Shown here: one piece after another, positions 51,312 to 61,492 of the stretch
How positions within the stretch are numbered: position 1 is the first letter of the stretch
Layout of the letters: each line of letters opens with the position of its first letter
Source of the DNA: Pachyseris speciosa
Lineage: Eukaryota > Cnidaria > Anthozoa > Scleractinia > Pachyseridae
Reading direction: 5' to 3'
Length of the DNA: 64,000 nucleotides
Assembly: GCA_016490735.1 (NCBI GenBank)
Contig: JAEMWC010001405.1
Span: 12,501-76,500 of the forward strand
Program-made: the position numbers and the translations under genes
Notes under the pieces: model-generated
Seen by the model: the letters and a program-made list of their open reading frames with translations, nothing else
What the model was told of the DNA's origin: nothing
Database searches by the model: none

Positions 51312-51467
51312 TTAGTTTCCCCGATTTCTGACAAATTTAGTCTTTGTTATTCCACACTCAGCACAAGTACATTTCATCACAGTTCGACCATTTTTAGTCT
51401 TCTGATATCTTTCACTTCCTGGTACACATTCAGTGACCTTCTGTTTCACACAATATGATGTTACCAT
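51312..51467 (-). CDS. Small zinc-ribbon protein, 51 aa (DUF5679-like)
   Basis: Translation begins MVTSYCVKQKVTECVPGSER and contains KNGRTVMKCTCAECGITK. Cys6 and Cys14, then CxC and CxxCG near residues 33-39, suggest a zinc ribbon, with the NGR signature seen in DUF5679-type proteins. It is too short for ordinary ORF cut-offs but is conserved in Polinton 1 (32,987-33,145), with most changes conservative, so it is real. The leader ATATCTAACTTAATGGTATA carries the proposed promoter motif and overlaps the protease stop codon by its TAA. Probable virion or nucleic-acid binding role (inference). Confidence 0.7.
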   Translation of the reverse strand: MVTSYCVKQKVTECVPGSERYQKTKNGRTVMKCTCAECGITKTKFVRNRGN

Positions 51468-51479
51468 TATACCATTAAG

Positions 51480-52700
51480 TTAGATATTTTTAAAGTAGTC
51501 TATGATGAATCTGTGATTGACACTTGTGTCTGTGGGATCAGAATCAGCATTATGTATTGTGTTCAGAATCGATCTGCCTTTTTGTCTCTCGAGAAGATAG
51601 TACAAACACCAATATCCACACAATACTGAATCCCTTTCTTGTATCTCATCTCCAGAGTATTCAAGTTGTTTTCCACTTGTAGCCATGTATTTCTGTACTT
51701 CTGTTGGCATCATTAAACCAAATGAGTCAAAGTATTCACAGTATCTATCACCAATTCGATAACATACCCAATGAGTACCTGGTCCAATCTGACTGTCGAG
51801 ATTGACTATTCCACATTCATTGTTTCTCATCAGGTTTGGCAGATTGTCTCTTGAAAATACTCCTCTGAAATGTTTTATTCCAAGTTGTTTAACCCAATTG
51901 ATTAAATCAAAGTTGGATAAGGGTTTATTTACAAAATGGTTCCCAGAATTGGGATTGAATTGAATGGACTGTCTTTGCCTAACAGAAGCCCTTTTCCCTT
52001 TTTTTGTCTTTTTTTTTTTCATTCCATAACCGATTGGAACGTGAACATCTAATGACCGTCTTGGACGGCTGCTTTCAACATGCAATCCTTTTCCAGTTAA
52101 TTTTCTAATTGCTTCTATGGCCAAAGGAATTCCAATACTGGCGAGTATTGTTCCAATACCCTTTCCAGTCTGCGCTTTTGTTGGTTTGATAACAACGTCT
52201 CCACCATACTGCATTTTTTGAATAATATCTGCCATCTGTCTCGTATTCAATAAATTTCCTACATTCAATAATTGGGATAAATTGGCATTAGGAATAAGAA
52301 ATCCTCCACTTTGTTTCTTCCCAAATAGTTTATCAACACCGAGACTTGCTAATGAAGAAAGAGCACCTGTAGCCAATGCTGGAGCCGCTTTAGCTACTGC
52401 TTTACCTGCATAAGGCAATAGTCTTGTTCCAAGTGAAAAAAGACTGGACCAAAGAGAGCCTCCTTCTACAACTGCTTTTCTGATTTGATTTTTTGATATC
52501 TTGATGTCTGAACCTTTTCCTGATCTACTTGATTTAATCAGTTTGTTGATTTGTGTCTTAGTCAACATTAGTTGATCATTTCCAGACAATTCACTATGTG
52601 TCAACCTGATTGTTACAGGCGAATTTGTTGCATAAGCTTTTGCTAGCTTTTGTTTCTGACCCTGTGAAAGTTTCACTCCATGAGGATGATAAGTAGTCAT
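51480..52700 (-). CDS. Adenain-like cysteine protease with N-terminal capsid/core domain
   Basis: 406 codons, intact. Residues 1-130: MTTYHPHGVKLSQGQKQKLA, LTKTQINKLIKS, KISKNQIRKAVVEGGSLWSS and a small-residue hydrophobic stretch AKAAPALATGALSSLASLGV. Such N-terminal regions accompany capsid or core precursors in Polintons. A Lys-rich stretch (GYGMKKKKTKKGKR, near 229) may bind DNA. The protease lies at about 250-406: His310 in GTHWVCYR, Asp325 in YFDSFG and Cys361 in LCGYWC, the order of the adenovirus protease family (C5), which matures capsid proteins. The two domains may separate by self-cleavage. In Polinton 1 the same fusion is visible. Confidence 0.85.
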   Translation of the reverse strand: MTTYHPHGVKLSQGQKQKLAKAYATNSPVTIRLTHSELSGNDQLMLTKTQINKLIKSSRSGKGSDIKISKNQIRKAVVEGGSLWSSLFSLGTRLLPYAGKAVAKAAPALATGALSSLASLGVDKLFGKKQSGGFLIPNANLSQLLNVGNLLNTRQMADIIQKMQYGGDVVIKPTKAQTGKGIGTILASIGIPLAIEAIRKLTGKGLHVESSRPRRSLDVHVPIGYGMKKKKTKKGKRASVRQRQSIQFNPNSGNHFVNKPLSNFDLINWVKQLGIKHFRGVFSRDNLPNLMRNNECGIVNLDSQIGPGTHWVCYRIGDRYCEYFDSFGLMMPTEVQKYMATSGKQLEYSGDEIQERDSVLCGYWCLYYLLERQKGRSILNTIHNADSDPTDTSVNHRFIIDYFKNI

Positions 52701-52812
52701 ATAATATATGTTTATACTAAATTGTATTTAATACAAACAATCATTTAATTTAATTATTTATTTATTTAATTTATTTAATTATTTATTTTATTCATTTAAT
52801 TTATTATTTAAT
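52701..52812. other. AT-rich intergenic spacer between capsid and protease genes
   Basis: Built of (TTTAATTA)n-like repeats. The leader of the protease gene (minus) ends TATATTATATG. Confidence 0.5.
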
Positions 52813-54096
52813 TTACATTGATCTCAGAATTAATTTTCCATCAGTCTTTCTCATCTCAATATCCTGCTCATAGAGGACCAATGCATACACACTGTAATCA
52901 GCATTTGTTCCATCACTCAAAGTGTATTTGAAAGTCAGTTTTGTCATTCCATCTTTGATATCCTGTTTCTGTTTCGTCAAATCAAAATAAATGAAAGGGA
53001 ATATTGTACCGAAGTTGCCCCTGTTAAGAAGGGTACTTTCACTGAAATCATTTACAGCTTGAACATATTTCAAAACATCTCTAAATACTCTTGTTGGTTC
53101 TGTTGATGGTTTATAATGAACCTCTGGATAATCATTACCATTGCCAACCTCAAGATAACAATCAGTCAAAGTTCGGTTATTTGCAACTGAGAATGTGTTA
53201 TAGAGAAATTTATTGGCTGTCTGAGACGAATCATTGGCATCATTGATGATGAATACAAAAACATGCCTGGGTTTGTTTATTCCTGTGGAAATACGGAAAT
53301 TGGCAGTCTGTTGTCTTGTTGAATTGCCTCTCTCAACCATTTCTCTCATGTAAGTCCACTTTCTGTTGTCAAGATACTTGCTCATGTATAAGGACTTTCC
53401 CGCAGAATTGAAAATAATACGAGGAACAATTAGCTGGAATTTAGTTAGTACCACACGACATTCATCAGTAGCTTGCCAAATCAAATTGTCATCACTCTCA
53501 AGTGTCAGGTTCACCTCTACTTTTGAGTTAGGCATAGTTCATCCCAAAAGCTCTTGAAAAAACCGTATCTGTTCAATGCTATCTCTGCATTTACTTCACC
53601 ATTTGCATCATTCAACAGATTCTTTCGATCTGAAATCCTTTGTTATAAGCAGCTTGTGCCACTCTGTTTTCAGCACCTCTGCTGGTGTCAAGATAGAAGA
53701 ACTCATTGGTTCCCTGACTTACAGCATAACCCTGTGAATACTCAAGCAATGACTTAATATTTGTGGCTTGGTTAGCGTCTCGGCATTCATAAACATCAAG
53801 ACCATTCATTTTTACATTAATGGTGTTAATAAGAGCGTGAACTGAATTAACAATACCATTTCGATCTGCAGCAGCAATGTCAGCTCCATCTGCAAGCTTT
53901 TTTCTTTGAAAATAACATTAAAACGGGCATTATACCAGTCAAATGGTGTAGTCTCTCCACTGTTATCAACAACGAAACGGTAACCTGTTTTCCTCTGATG
54001 AGCATTATTTGCTACTACAGTATTAAGTGCTGTCTCTAGTTCGAACACTACATCTTCATATCTTTCGATATATTTTGAGTCACGATAGTTTGACAT
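52813..54096 (-). CDS. Major capsid protein (double jelly roll), split by frameshifts
   Basis: Three frames in succession form one gene. MSNYRDSKYIERYEDVVFEL (54,096) runs to about 53,905. After a shift at an A-run comes MNGLDVYECRDANQATNIKS ... AENRVAQAAYNKGF, then a further shift near 53,630 and another near 53,540, leading to PNSKVEVNLTLESDDNLIWQ and the C-terminal half ending YALVLYEQDIEMRKTDGKLI. Total span ~428 codons, the usual Polinton length for the hexon-like double jelly-roll protein that forms the icosahedral shell. The C-terminal half matches the Polinton 1 remnant (30,841-31,357). The upstream sequence TATCTAACACAATAATATATG contains the shared promoter-like motif. Confidence 0.8.
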
Positions 54097-54118
54097 ATAT
54101 TATTGTGTTAGATAAAAG

Positions 54119-54359
54119 TTATTTTATTTTACGAGGTCGGCCTCTCTTTCTTTTGATTAAACCACCAGTCTGGCTCACACTCTCAGTTCCACTCTTGTTT
54201 CCACTTTTTCTCTTTTTCAAAAGTTCTATGATTTTGTCACCAGCTTTTTTGCCAGCATGTTCACCAATTGTTGTTGCTGCTTTTTTTCCAGCTGTTTTGA
54301 ATGTCAGTCACAATACCTTCACCATGTTGTTCATATTTTTTAAACTCAAACCGTTTCAT
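54119..54359 (-). CDS. Lys-rich basic small protein, frameshifted
   Basis: It starts MKRFEFKKYEQHGEGIVTDI. A one-base shift near 54,300 leads to KTAGKKAATTIGEHAGKKAG, DKIIELLKKRKSGNKSG and a basic tail KRKRGRPRKIK with an AT-hook (RGRPRK). About 80 residues in total. The homologue in Polinton 1 (30,432-30,814) keeps the GEGI and GEK/GDKI pieces. Size, charge and position between capsid and penton suggest a DNA-condensing core protein; this is inference. Confidence 0.5.
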
Positions 54360-54372
54360 ATACTATTAGGTT

Positions 54373-55157
54373 TTATAATTCCACACCTCTCAAGAATAAC
54401 TCAATATACCAATCTATCCCATTTAAATCGACTGGAGCTCTAGAAGAGTCTGTGACATAAAAGCGTATTGAGCTGATTGTATGTGTTGAGACAGGATTCC
54501 ATGAAAGAAAACGAGGTTTGTAAGTGAAAGGTAAACTTCTAACGAGATCTGTGACTGGAATAACAGCGATTGTATTTGTGCTATTTCCATCAACAATGCT
54601 ATCTATCACCATATCACAATTGATATAAATTTCATCTACTCCTCTTGTAATATCAGGTAGATTTGTTCCATATTCTGTGGCTGAAACTAATTTTGAATCG
54701 AAACCGATAAGTTTTCTGAAATCAAGATTTCTCAGATCCACTCGATAGTTTTCATCAAGTTCAATCAAAATGCGATATGTTGACAAAACGAAATACATGT
54801 TAATACCATACAGGAATTTTGATTTGTCTGTTTCAGATGGATTCAGTACATGGCTATTTTTACTCATATACTCATGAATGTAACTATTGATATCGTCGTA
54901 TGAATACATCCCGTCAACGAATGTTATTGTTTCCCAGTTTACACCTTTGTCATAGCTGTATTTATTTGATTATTTTCAAAAATATCTCTGATATTGTACC
55001 AACTGTATGTCATATTGATAACATTCACAGCCATTTCATATTTCAAATCATTCGTTAATTTAAGAGGTGTATTGAATCTTTTTTCAAAATCATGACTCTT
55101 ACTAACACCAATTTTGTCTCTGTTTTTACTGTTGAATCGTAATGAAATTTCTGTCAT
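54373..55157 (-). CDS. Minor capsid (penton) protein, single jelly roll, split by one frameshift
   Basis: The N-part (54,939-55,157) is MTEISLRFNSKNRDKIGVSK ... KYEMAVNVINMTYSWYNIRD. After a shift near 54,940-54,960 the 178-codon part follows (54,373-54,909: YSYDDINSYIHEYM ... RFYVTDSSRAPVDLNGIDWY). The 'YE.A......YSWYNI' start and the jelly-roll strand pattern are those of the Polinton penton, which closes capsid vertices. Span ~260 codons. A C-terminal fragment is found in Polinton 1 (30,248-30,409). The leader ATATCTAATGTAAAAGTATATG has the shared motif. Confidence 0.8.
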
Positions 55158-55163
55158 ATACTT

Positions 55164-56030
55164 TTACATTAGATATTTCATCATTATTTTATTCAACTCA
55201 CCGGTTTTCAGGATTCCCAGTCTGTTCAATGTATGCAATATTTTTGTGAATTCATTTTGAACATTTTTGCTGTTGTTGCCGGCTGAAATAGATCCACCAA
55301 GCAACTGCAGTCTTGAAAGCATGTCACCCAAAAATGCATCCCTTGAACCCATTGCACCTCTTCTTCTTCCCATGCCTGAACCAACAGTTTGTGCACCTTC
55401 CTTAACAGCTTCCATTCTTTTTCGGTACTTTTGCATTAGTTTGATCCTTTGAGTCAATTCATATATCTTTTCTTTATTTTTATCCCTATTTGTTTTGGTT
55501 GTTGATAGATGAGCTTTTTGTCTTCCAATTTGTCTGGTTATTTCACCAATATTTTTGTTATACTTGTCGATGTCGATTGTACCATCCATTATCCTATCTA
55601 AAATTGTTGTTGGAGGAGACAATTCATATTCCTGTAATACCTTAACCTCATCAAGTGAGAAACCTTTATCAAGATTTGACTTATACTTTGGTTCTGTTTC
55701 AGTCATCATTTTAGGTTTGTAATCAATTGGTAATGTTGTTTTCAAAGGTACTGATTCAGGTAACGTGTTTAATAGCATAAGATCTTCAAAACCAGATGTC
55801 AAGGCTTTTTGATTTTTTTTCAACTGTTCAATGACTTCATCCTGTTTTTTGTCAACACTTTCTTTCACACTCTTCTGGACATCAATAGAGGGTTTCAGTA
55901 ATTCTGATGTTGTATCATATGCATCCTGTTTTCTGTATTCATAAGTCTTGATAACATCACGAACTTCTCTAGTTTTATTTCCAGCTTCAATTCCACTTTT
56001 AAGAAGCCTTTTCATTCGTTCTATATCCAT
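55164..56030 (-). CDS. Coiled-coil core protein (Polinton PY-like)
   Basis: I chose the ATG at 56,030 (MDIERMKRLLKSGIEAGNKT); two codons upstream have no ATG. 288 residues, intact. It is mostly helical and charged, with coiled-coil stretches VKESVDKKQDEVIEQLKKNQ and EITRQIGRQKAHLSTTKTNR. A flexible Gly/Arg/Ala centre (GSGMGRRRGAMGSRDAF, near 212-228) precedes a helical C-terminus. Position between penton and the divergent ATPase matches the PY gene of other Polintons, a conserved structural protein of unknown function. It shares a 36-bp intergenic space with the ATPase gene. Confidence 0.65.
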   Translation of the reverse strand: MDIERMKRLLKSGIEAGNKTREVRDVIKTYEYRKQDAYDTTSELLKPSIDVQKSVKESVDKKQDEVIEQLKKNQKALTSGFEDLMLLNTLPESVPLKTTLPIDYKPKMMTETEPKYKSNLDKGFSLDEVKVLQEYELSPPTTILDRIMDGTIDIDKYNKNIGEITRQIGRQKAHLSTTKTNRDKNKEKIYELTQRIKLMQKYRKRMEAVKEGAQTVGSGMGRRRGAMGSRDAFLGDMLSRLQLLGGSISAGNNSKNVQNEFTKILHTLNRLGILKTGELNKIMMKYLM

Positions 56031-56066
56031 ATACAATTGTGTTAGACTAATCTAAACTATTAACAT
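56031..56066. promoter_or_regulatory. 36-bp divergent promoter region between PY-like and ATPase genes
   Basis: The sequence holds TTAGACTAATCTAA, i.e. TCTAA on both strands around a CTAA centre. It is followed on each side by A/T-rich bases and TATG/TATATG at the start codons. It is too short for two separate ordinary promoters, so these shared elements likely drive both directions (inference). Confidence 0.5.
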
Positions 56067-56704
56067 ATGGAAATCCCTAATTATGATATTCAGGGTTCAA
56101 AGAATTCATTCAGACAGTTGTATCCGTATATGCCAAAGATACATTTAGAATGTTATTGGCTGGTAATTCTGGATCTGGAAAGACAACATTGTTCATGCAT
56201 CTGATTATGGAACCGTTGGTCTATTATGATCAGATACATCTTTATGCAAAAAATTTGGATCAAGACAAGTACAAATATCTTCGGAAAGTAATGGATGAAA
56301 TAAGCAGTCACATTGGATATCCTGCCTTGGTTTGCAGTCAAGAAGAGATATTGCCAGTTGAACAAATAAAAGACACAGATTTGCAGCGATTGGTTGTTTT
56401 TGATGATTTCGTGACTGACAAAAAACAAGATCAGATAATCAGCTATTTCATTCAGGGGAGACACAAGAACTGTTCAGTCATATATCTCACACAATCATTC
56501 TATGGCTGTCCAAAATCAATCAGACTCAATTGCAGTCACTTCTGCATTTATGATTTCCCATCCTCAAGAGAAAGGAACTTGATTGCACAAGAACTTGGAA
56601 TAGACAAGAAGAAATACATTGAAGCAACCAAGAAACCATATTCCTTCTGTTATGTTGACAAGCCGATGAAGACAATCAAGAGAAATTTTTATGGTGCAGT
56701 TTAA
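56067..56704 (+). CDS. A32/FtsK-HerA-type genome-packaging ATPase, frameshifted near the start
   Basis: The main frame is 184 codons from 56,150: Walker A LLAGNSGSGKTTL (residues 2-14), LVVFDDFV (Walker B, near 80-87), and VIYLTQSFYG (near 110-119, sensor). The ATG at 56,067 gives MEIPNYDIQGSKNSFRQLYP ... KIHL and then runs out of frame by one base in the short T-run just before 56,150. The true N-terminus is therefore probably there, making ~212 residues. The family pumps the linear genome into the prohead. A fragment is preserved in Polinton 1 (29,104-29,250). Confidence 0.85.
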
Positions 56705-56720
56705 TCTAATCTAATATTAT

Positions 56721-56860
56721 ATGGCAACATACAATCCTTGTCCAAATATATATGAAATGATTCCTACAAAAGGTAAAAAAGACAACAATGGCAAAATGGT
56801 AACAATGACAACAATGACAACAATGGCAACAATGACAACAATGACAACAATGGTAATTGA
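56721..56860 (+). CDS. Small Asn/Asp/Gly-rich protein, tandem-repeat coding
   Basis: It starts MATYNPCPNIYEMIPTKGKK. The next codons are a tandem array of ACAATGACA-type triplets (56,800-56,852). In the starting frame it reads as Met/Thr repeats; one base over it reads as Asn-Asn-Asp / Asn-Asn-Gly repeats ending at TGA 56,858. The second reading is more protein-like, so a one-base shift near 56,797 is likely. The leader ATCTAATCTAATATTATATGG is identical to that of the fibre gene 180 bp downstream. Function unknown; possibly a fibre-associated linker. Confidence 0.4.
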
Positions 56861-56898
56861 TAGAACAAACTTCACTGTGTTATCTAATCTAATATTAT

Positions 56899-59800
56899 AT
56901 GGGTGCTTTTTAATGCTCCAATAAATCAAGATAAAACAAAAACTGGAACTGGTGAAAGAGGCCCAGCTGGTCCAATTGGTCCCAAAGGTGAAAAAGGTGA
57001 TAGAGGTCCAAAAGGTATAAAGGTGATAGAGGTCCATTTGGTTTCAAAGGTAATAAAGGTGAAACAGGTGATGGATTTAGATTAACACAAGATGGTAATT
57101 ATGACATTGAAAATAAACGTTTGACAAATGTTGGTGATCCAGTAAATCATTATGATTCTACTAACTTGGGATATGTCAATGATGCTGTTTTATCAATTGA
57201 AGGAACACGTGTTAATCCATTTAAATTTCTTCTTGAAGATATATCAAAAACAACTATTCTTAGAAATGCGAATAATCTACAATTAGAAGTCTATAATAAA
57301 AGCCCTTACTCAATAAATAAAAAAGCCTTGTCTTTTGTTATTCCTACTGCTGGTCTTACAACTGTTCTTCGTTTTGATTTGTCACAATTGGAAGTTTCAA
57401 AGTACACTTTAGTTGTTGAGTTTTATACTGATGGTAATCCAAACAATGCAACAGTTGATGATGACAATTTGTCATCAAATTTAATTGAAAGAAAGGATTC
57501 AATAAAAAGAGCATTTCCAAAGACTCATCTTGTTGATGGTTATCTCAAGAGAATATTCTTCCTTGAAAAAACAAGTTGGTCACATCAATGGAATTATTGT
57601 TGATCTCACCATATTTATCAAATAATGCCAAACATCATGTCATAGTTTATGGTGTTTATGGATTTTCTAATATCATTTTATCACATATTCACGACCCAGC
57701 TTTTGAAATAGAAGAAGGAAGAATTGTATTTAATAATGAGGTTAAAATGAGTTTTCATAGAATAGTCAATGTTGGACGCCCTATACTTCCACAAGACTGC
57801 GCAACTAGAAAATACGTTGATGATGGTGTAAGAGGTAAAGTGAGTAAACATATCTCAATAATAACTTTGTGAAAAAAGATGGAAGCGTTGCAATGACTTC
57901 TGATTTGAATCTTGGAGGTAACAAATTGACTAATGTAGCAGCGCCAACAGCAAACAATGATACAGCCACAAAGGGGTATGTTGATACTGAAATTGCTGGC
58001 TCATTGATGTTTCACCATTTCTTAAAAAAGATGGAAGTGTTGCAATGACTGGTGATCTTGACATGGGTGACAATAAAATAACAAATGTTGGATCTCCAAA
58101 CTCTGATAAAGATTCTGCCAACAAAAAGTATGTTGATGACCTTGTTCTTTCAGCATCTGGTACTCAACGCAACCCATTCGCTTTTCTGTTAAAAGACATA
58201 TCCAAGTCTTCTGCAGTCAGTGATGCAACAAACCTTCAAATTGAGAATTTTGATAGATCACCATCACATAAACAAGTCGTCATTGTCTTTTTTCATCAAA
58301 CGAAGTGGTAACTTTACATCCAAAATTCGTTTTGATGTTTCATCTTTGAGTAAATGGACAGTACACATTTGTTACTGAGTTTTACTCACCATCTGACCCA
58401 AGAAGTGCAACAATCGATTTAACCCTTCCAACAATTAACATGCGTGACGCTGGACAGCCGTTTCAAAAACCTTTCCTCAAAACTCCACACGTTGATGGTT
58501 ATATGAAAAAACTTTTCCAGATAGAAAAAAAAGTGGTGGTCAAGCGGCAATACAGGTGGAACTTTCCAGCACAGCTCCTGCGTCTAACACCAAAACACAT
58601 ATCATCGTTTATGGGCCTATGGCTATCATACCAATTTGTCTTACTTTCTCCATGACCCAGCTTATGAAATTGAAAACGGCCATGTTGCGTTTGGTAGTAA
58701 TATTGACATGAAATTAAACAAAATCCTCAACCTGCAGGATAACCCCTCAAACCCACAAGATGCTGTAAACAAAAGTTATGTTGATGCTGAAATTGCTGGT
58801 ATTGATGTTTCTCAATTTCTTAAAAAAGATGGAAGTGTTATAATGACCGGCAATCAGGATTTTGGGGGGTTTATTATTACAGGTCATGGGATAGGAAACC
58901 AACCAGCAGATCTTGTGAATAAATCATATATTGACACTAATCTCGCATCAAAAAGCAGTATCGGTCAAACTCTACTTCGAGATGGAACACAAGAAATGAC
59001 TGCTAATTTAAATCTTGCTGGTAACAAAGTGATCAACTGTGAACACCAACTGCTAACACAGATGCTGCCAACAAAAGATATGTTGACCAGGCCCTTTTCT
59101 TAAACTTGTCGGAAGTCAAATGGCTGGTGATATTAACATGGGTGATAACACACTCGCAAACTTAAAAGAAGGAACAAATAAAACCGATGCCGTAAATTTA
59201 GATCAATTAGAAAAAAGTCATATTTCATCTGCTTCTCATCCAAAGAATGCTTTCAAATATTTGATGAATGATATCGATGAAGTTAGTACTGAATATGGCT
59301 TGACAGTTAATGGATATGTCAATTTACCTCGTTCACCACATTTGATTTCAAAAAAGGTCATTGATGTAGACTTGAATAAAGAAGCTAATCATATTTACAG
59401 AGCTAGAATTGGATTTAATATGTACACAATAAAAGATGGAAAATACACTTTCATTCTTGAATGGCTATTTCCTGATTATGAAGGAATGAGTCTTAGTAGT
59501 GTAACATTCAGTGCAACTGGTGGAATTACAATTCATAAAACTGTAGGGAGAAAATTTGATAACAGAAATGAAGATCATTCGAGATATTTATTATGGATTG
59601 AAAAACCTTCAGTAAGTTCACCACCTGAATATTTATATTGTACAATTCATATTAATGCTAACCCAACTTATCCAAATAAGTACAAAGTTCATTGTGTTGC
59701 ATATGGTATTGATTTTGAAGCTGTAGACGTTCCATCAAGTGTTTACGACTTCACAGAAGCTTATAAAATCGTGAATGAAAAAATACAATTACAAACTGAT

Positions 59801-60457
59801 TTAGATTTGAATGGTTTTGATGTGAAAGAAAATGAAAATTGGTTGTTTGGTGGAGACAATGGTGAATTGACAATGCTAAATAATATTAATATGAACACTT
59901 ATCTGATAAAAGAGGCTAAACTTGGTGGTGATTTAAATCTGAATGGCTATAGAATTCATAATGGTTTGAATCTATTTCGTTCAAGCGTTACAGGTGTAAT
60001 TATGGAAACAGCTTTCGATCTCGGAGGATTTGCTCTCTATAGGCCGAAATTAGGAGGTGATCTAAATTTGAATGGGAATGGAATAATCGGTCAAATACAA
60101 TATTTAAATTGCTTTGTTAAAGCCAAACAAGGACATAATAAGAATGCTTTGAAGCCTGTATTGATTAATGGCTCTGAATTTTTAGTTATTCATAACAATA
60201 ACTTTTATATTAAGAATATGTATATTTTACAAGGAACAAAACCCGGAATATTCTATTTCAAGACAAAAGCTGAAGGTGGTGGGCCTTTGCCATTACCAGC
60301 AACTATTTATGAACACAGACAATCTTCTTTGAGTAGAAACATCACAACGGTCAACATCAACAAATCATTATCGAGAGGCTATCTTATAATTGACTATTCA
60401 CATCCCAATAGTAGAGAATTTGATACAACATTCACACTTGAAGTAATTATGAATTAA
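56899..60457 (+). CDS. Giant modular fibre protein with collagen-like head, several frameshifts
   Basis: The gene begins at ATG 56,899 (one base out of frame after a T-run). It has a Gly-X-Y collagen-like stretch GERGPAGPIGPKGEKGDRGP and a second stretch in the next frame. It then has recurring phage-tail-fibre units of the type 'DGSVAMTGDLDMGDNKITNV' + 'xPxxxxDAxNKxYVD' (near 57,090; 57,880; 58,040; 58,700; 58,830; 58,990; 59,120). Three copies of a ~180-residue globular module follow such units, each starting NPFKFLLEDIS / NPFAFLLKDIS / NAFKYLMNDID (57,215; 58,172; 59,246). The last 445 codons (59,120-60,457) are open. At least five one-base shifts break the ~1,180-codon span. Such fibres bind host surfaces in phages and adenoviruses; the role here is inferred. 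Confidence 0.75.
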
Positions 60458-60473
60458 TCTAAAATAATATTAT

Positions 60474-61472
60474 ATGGGATTATTCAATCATTCACTAAAT
60501 CAAGACAATAAAGGTGATAATGGTGATATAGGTCTAATTGGTCCACAAGGCCCACAGGGTCCACAAGGTGTTTCAGGTTCTGTTGGCCCCAAAGGTGATA
60601 AAGGTGATGGATTTACATTAACACAAGATGGGCATTTTGATGTTGGAGGAAATAAAATAACAAATGTTAATGAAGGAACATCGATGATGATTGTGTAACA
60701 AAAAAACAACTAGATTTGAAGTTAGATAGAGCAACTTTTTTATTTCAAATTCACTGCCTGGTATACCTGTTCTTGATGGAATTTCAATTGCTTTGATACC
60801 ATCTCTGTCTGTATTGACAACTGATGCTGATGATAGAGTTTCTAGTTGGCTGGATCCTGTTAATAATGTCACTTTTACACAAACTTCTAATTCGAAAAAA
60901 CCATTGTTACTGAGAGATTCAGTCAAGAAAAAGTTTTTCATACGTTTTGATGGCAGTGATGACTACTTGGAGAACAGTTCATTTGATGTTTCTAAAGTTG
61001 CTGGACGGAGTGGAAATACTTGTACTGTTATAATCATTGCAAACACAAAACAAACAAAATATCAATCACAATTTCAATGGGGTAAGGGTGCTGTTAGATT
61101 TGGTGTTCATCTGCCTTGGATTAATGGAGCATGTTATATTGATTTCGGTTCTACATCAAATGGAAGACTTGCTGTTTCTTCTTTGGCCAATCTGACGGGA
61201 AATATTGAAGTTTTTACTGTTCGAGTTGATGGTCATAATATGGAATTTTTCAGAGGTATTTCATCAATGACACCAGTTGGAACAGGATCAATTTCAGCAA
61301 CATTGACTGGTAGTGCACAAGAAATGTTTATTGGTTGTCAAGTTCATAAGATGGTTCTGCAATTAATTTTTGTGAAATGGATCTTTATGCTTTTGCTGTT
61401 TGGCAGAAATCACTAACTAACCAAGAACTGAGAAATATGTATCGTTTCATTGAAGATTATTTTGATCTTTAA
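60474..61472 (+). CDS. Second fibre: collagen-like head, tail-fibre repeat, LamG/ConA-like lectin domain (frameshifted)
   Basis: It starts MGLFNHSLNQDNKGDNGDIG, parallel to the first fibre. A collagen-like run GPQGPQGPQGVSGSVGPKGD and the unit GDGFTLTQDGHFDVGGNKIT follow. After one or more shifts near 60,690-60,740 comes a ~200-residue domain (60,793 on): VSSWLDPVNNVTFTQ, FFIRFDGSDDYLENSSFDVS, VIIIANTKQTKYQSQFQW. This is typical of LamG/concanavalin-A-like jelly rolls in viral and phage fibres, which bind glycans. A further shift near 61,350 leads to the end DLYAFAVWQKSLTNQELRNM ... DYFDL (stop 61,470-61,472). Likely the receptor- or glycan-binding fibre (inference). Confidence 0.7.
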
Positions 61473-61492
61473 ATTATATAATTGATTATTAT

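Noticed and set aside
56153..57037. Minus-strand frames under the ATPase and small repeat ORF
   Set aside because: Antisense to genes with clear Walker and collagen motifs; Val/Ile runs are the reverse of ACAATG repeats.
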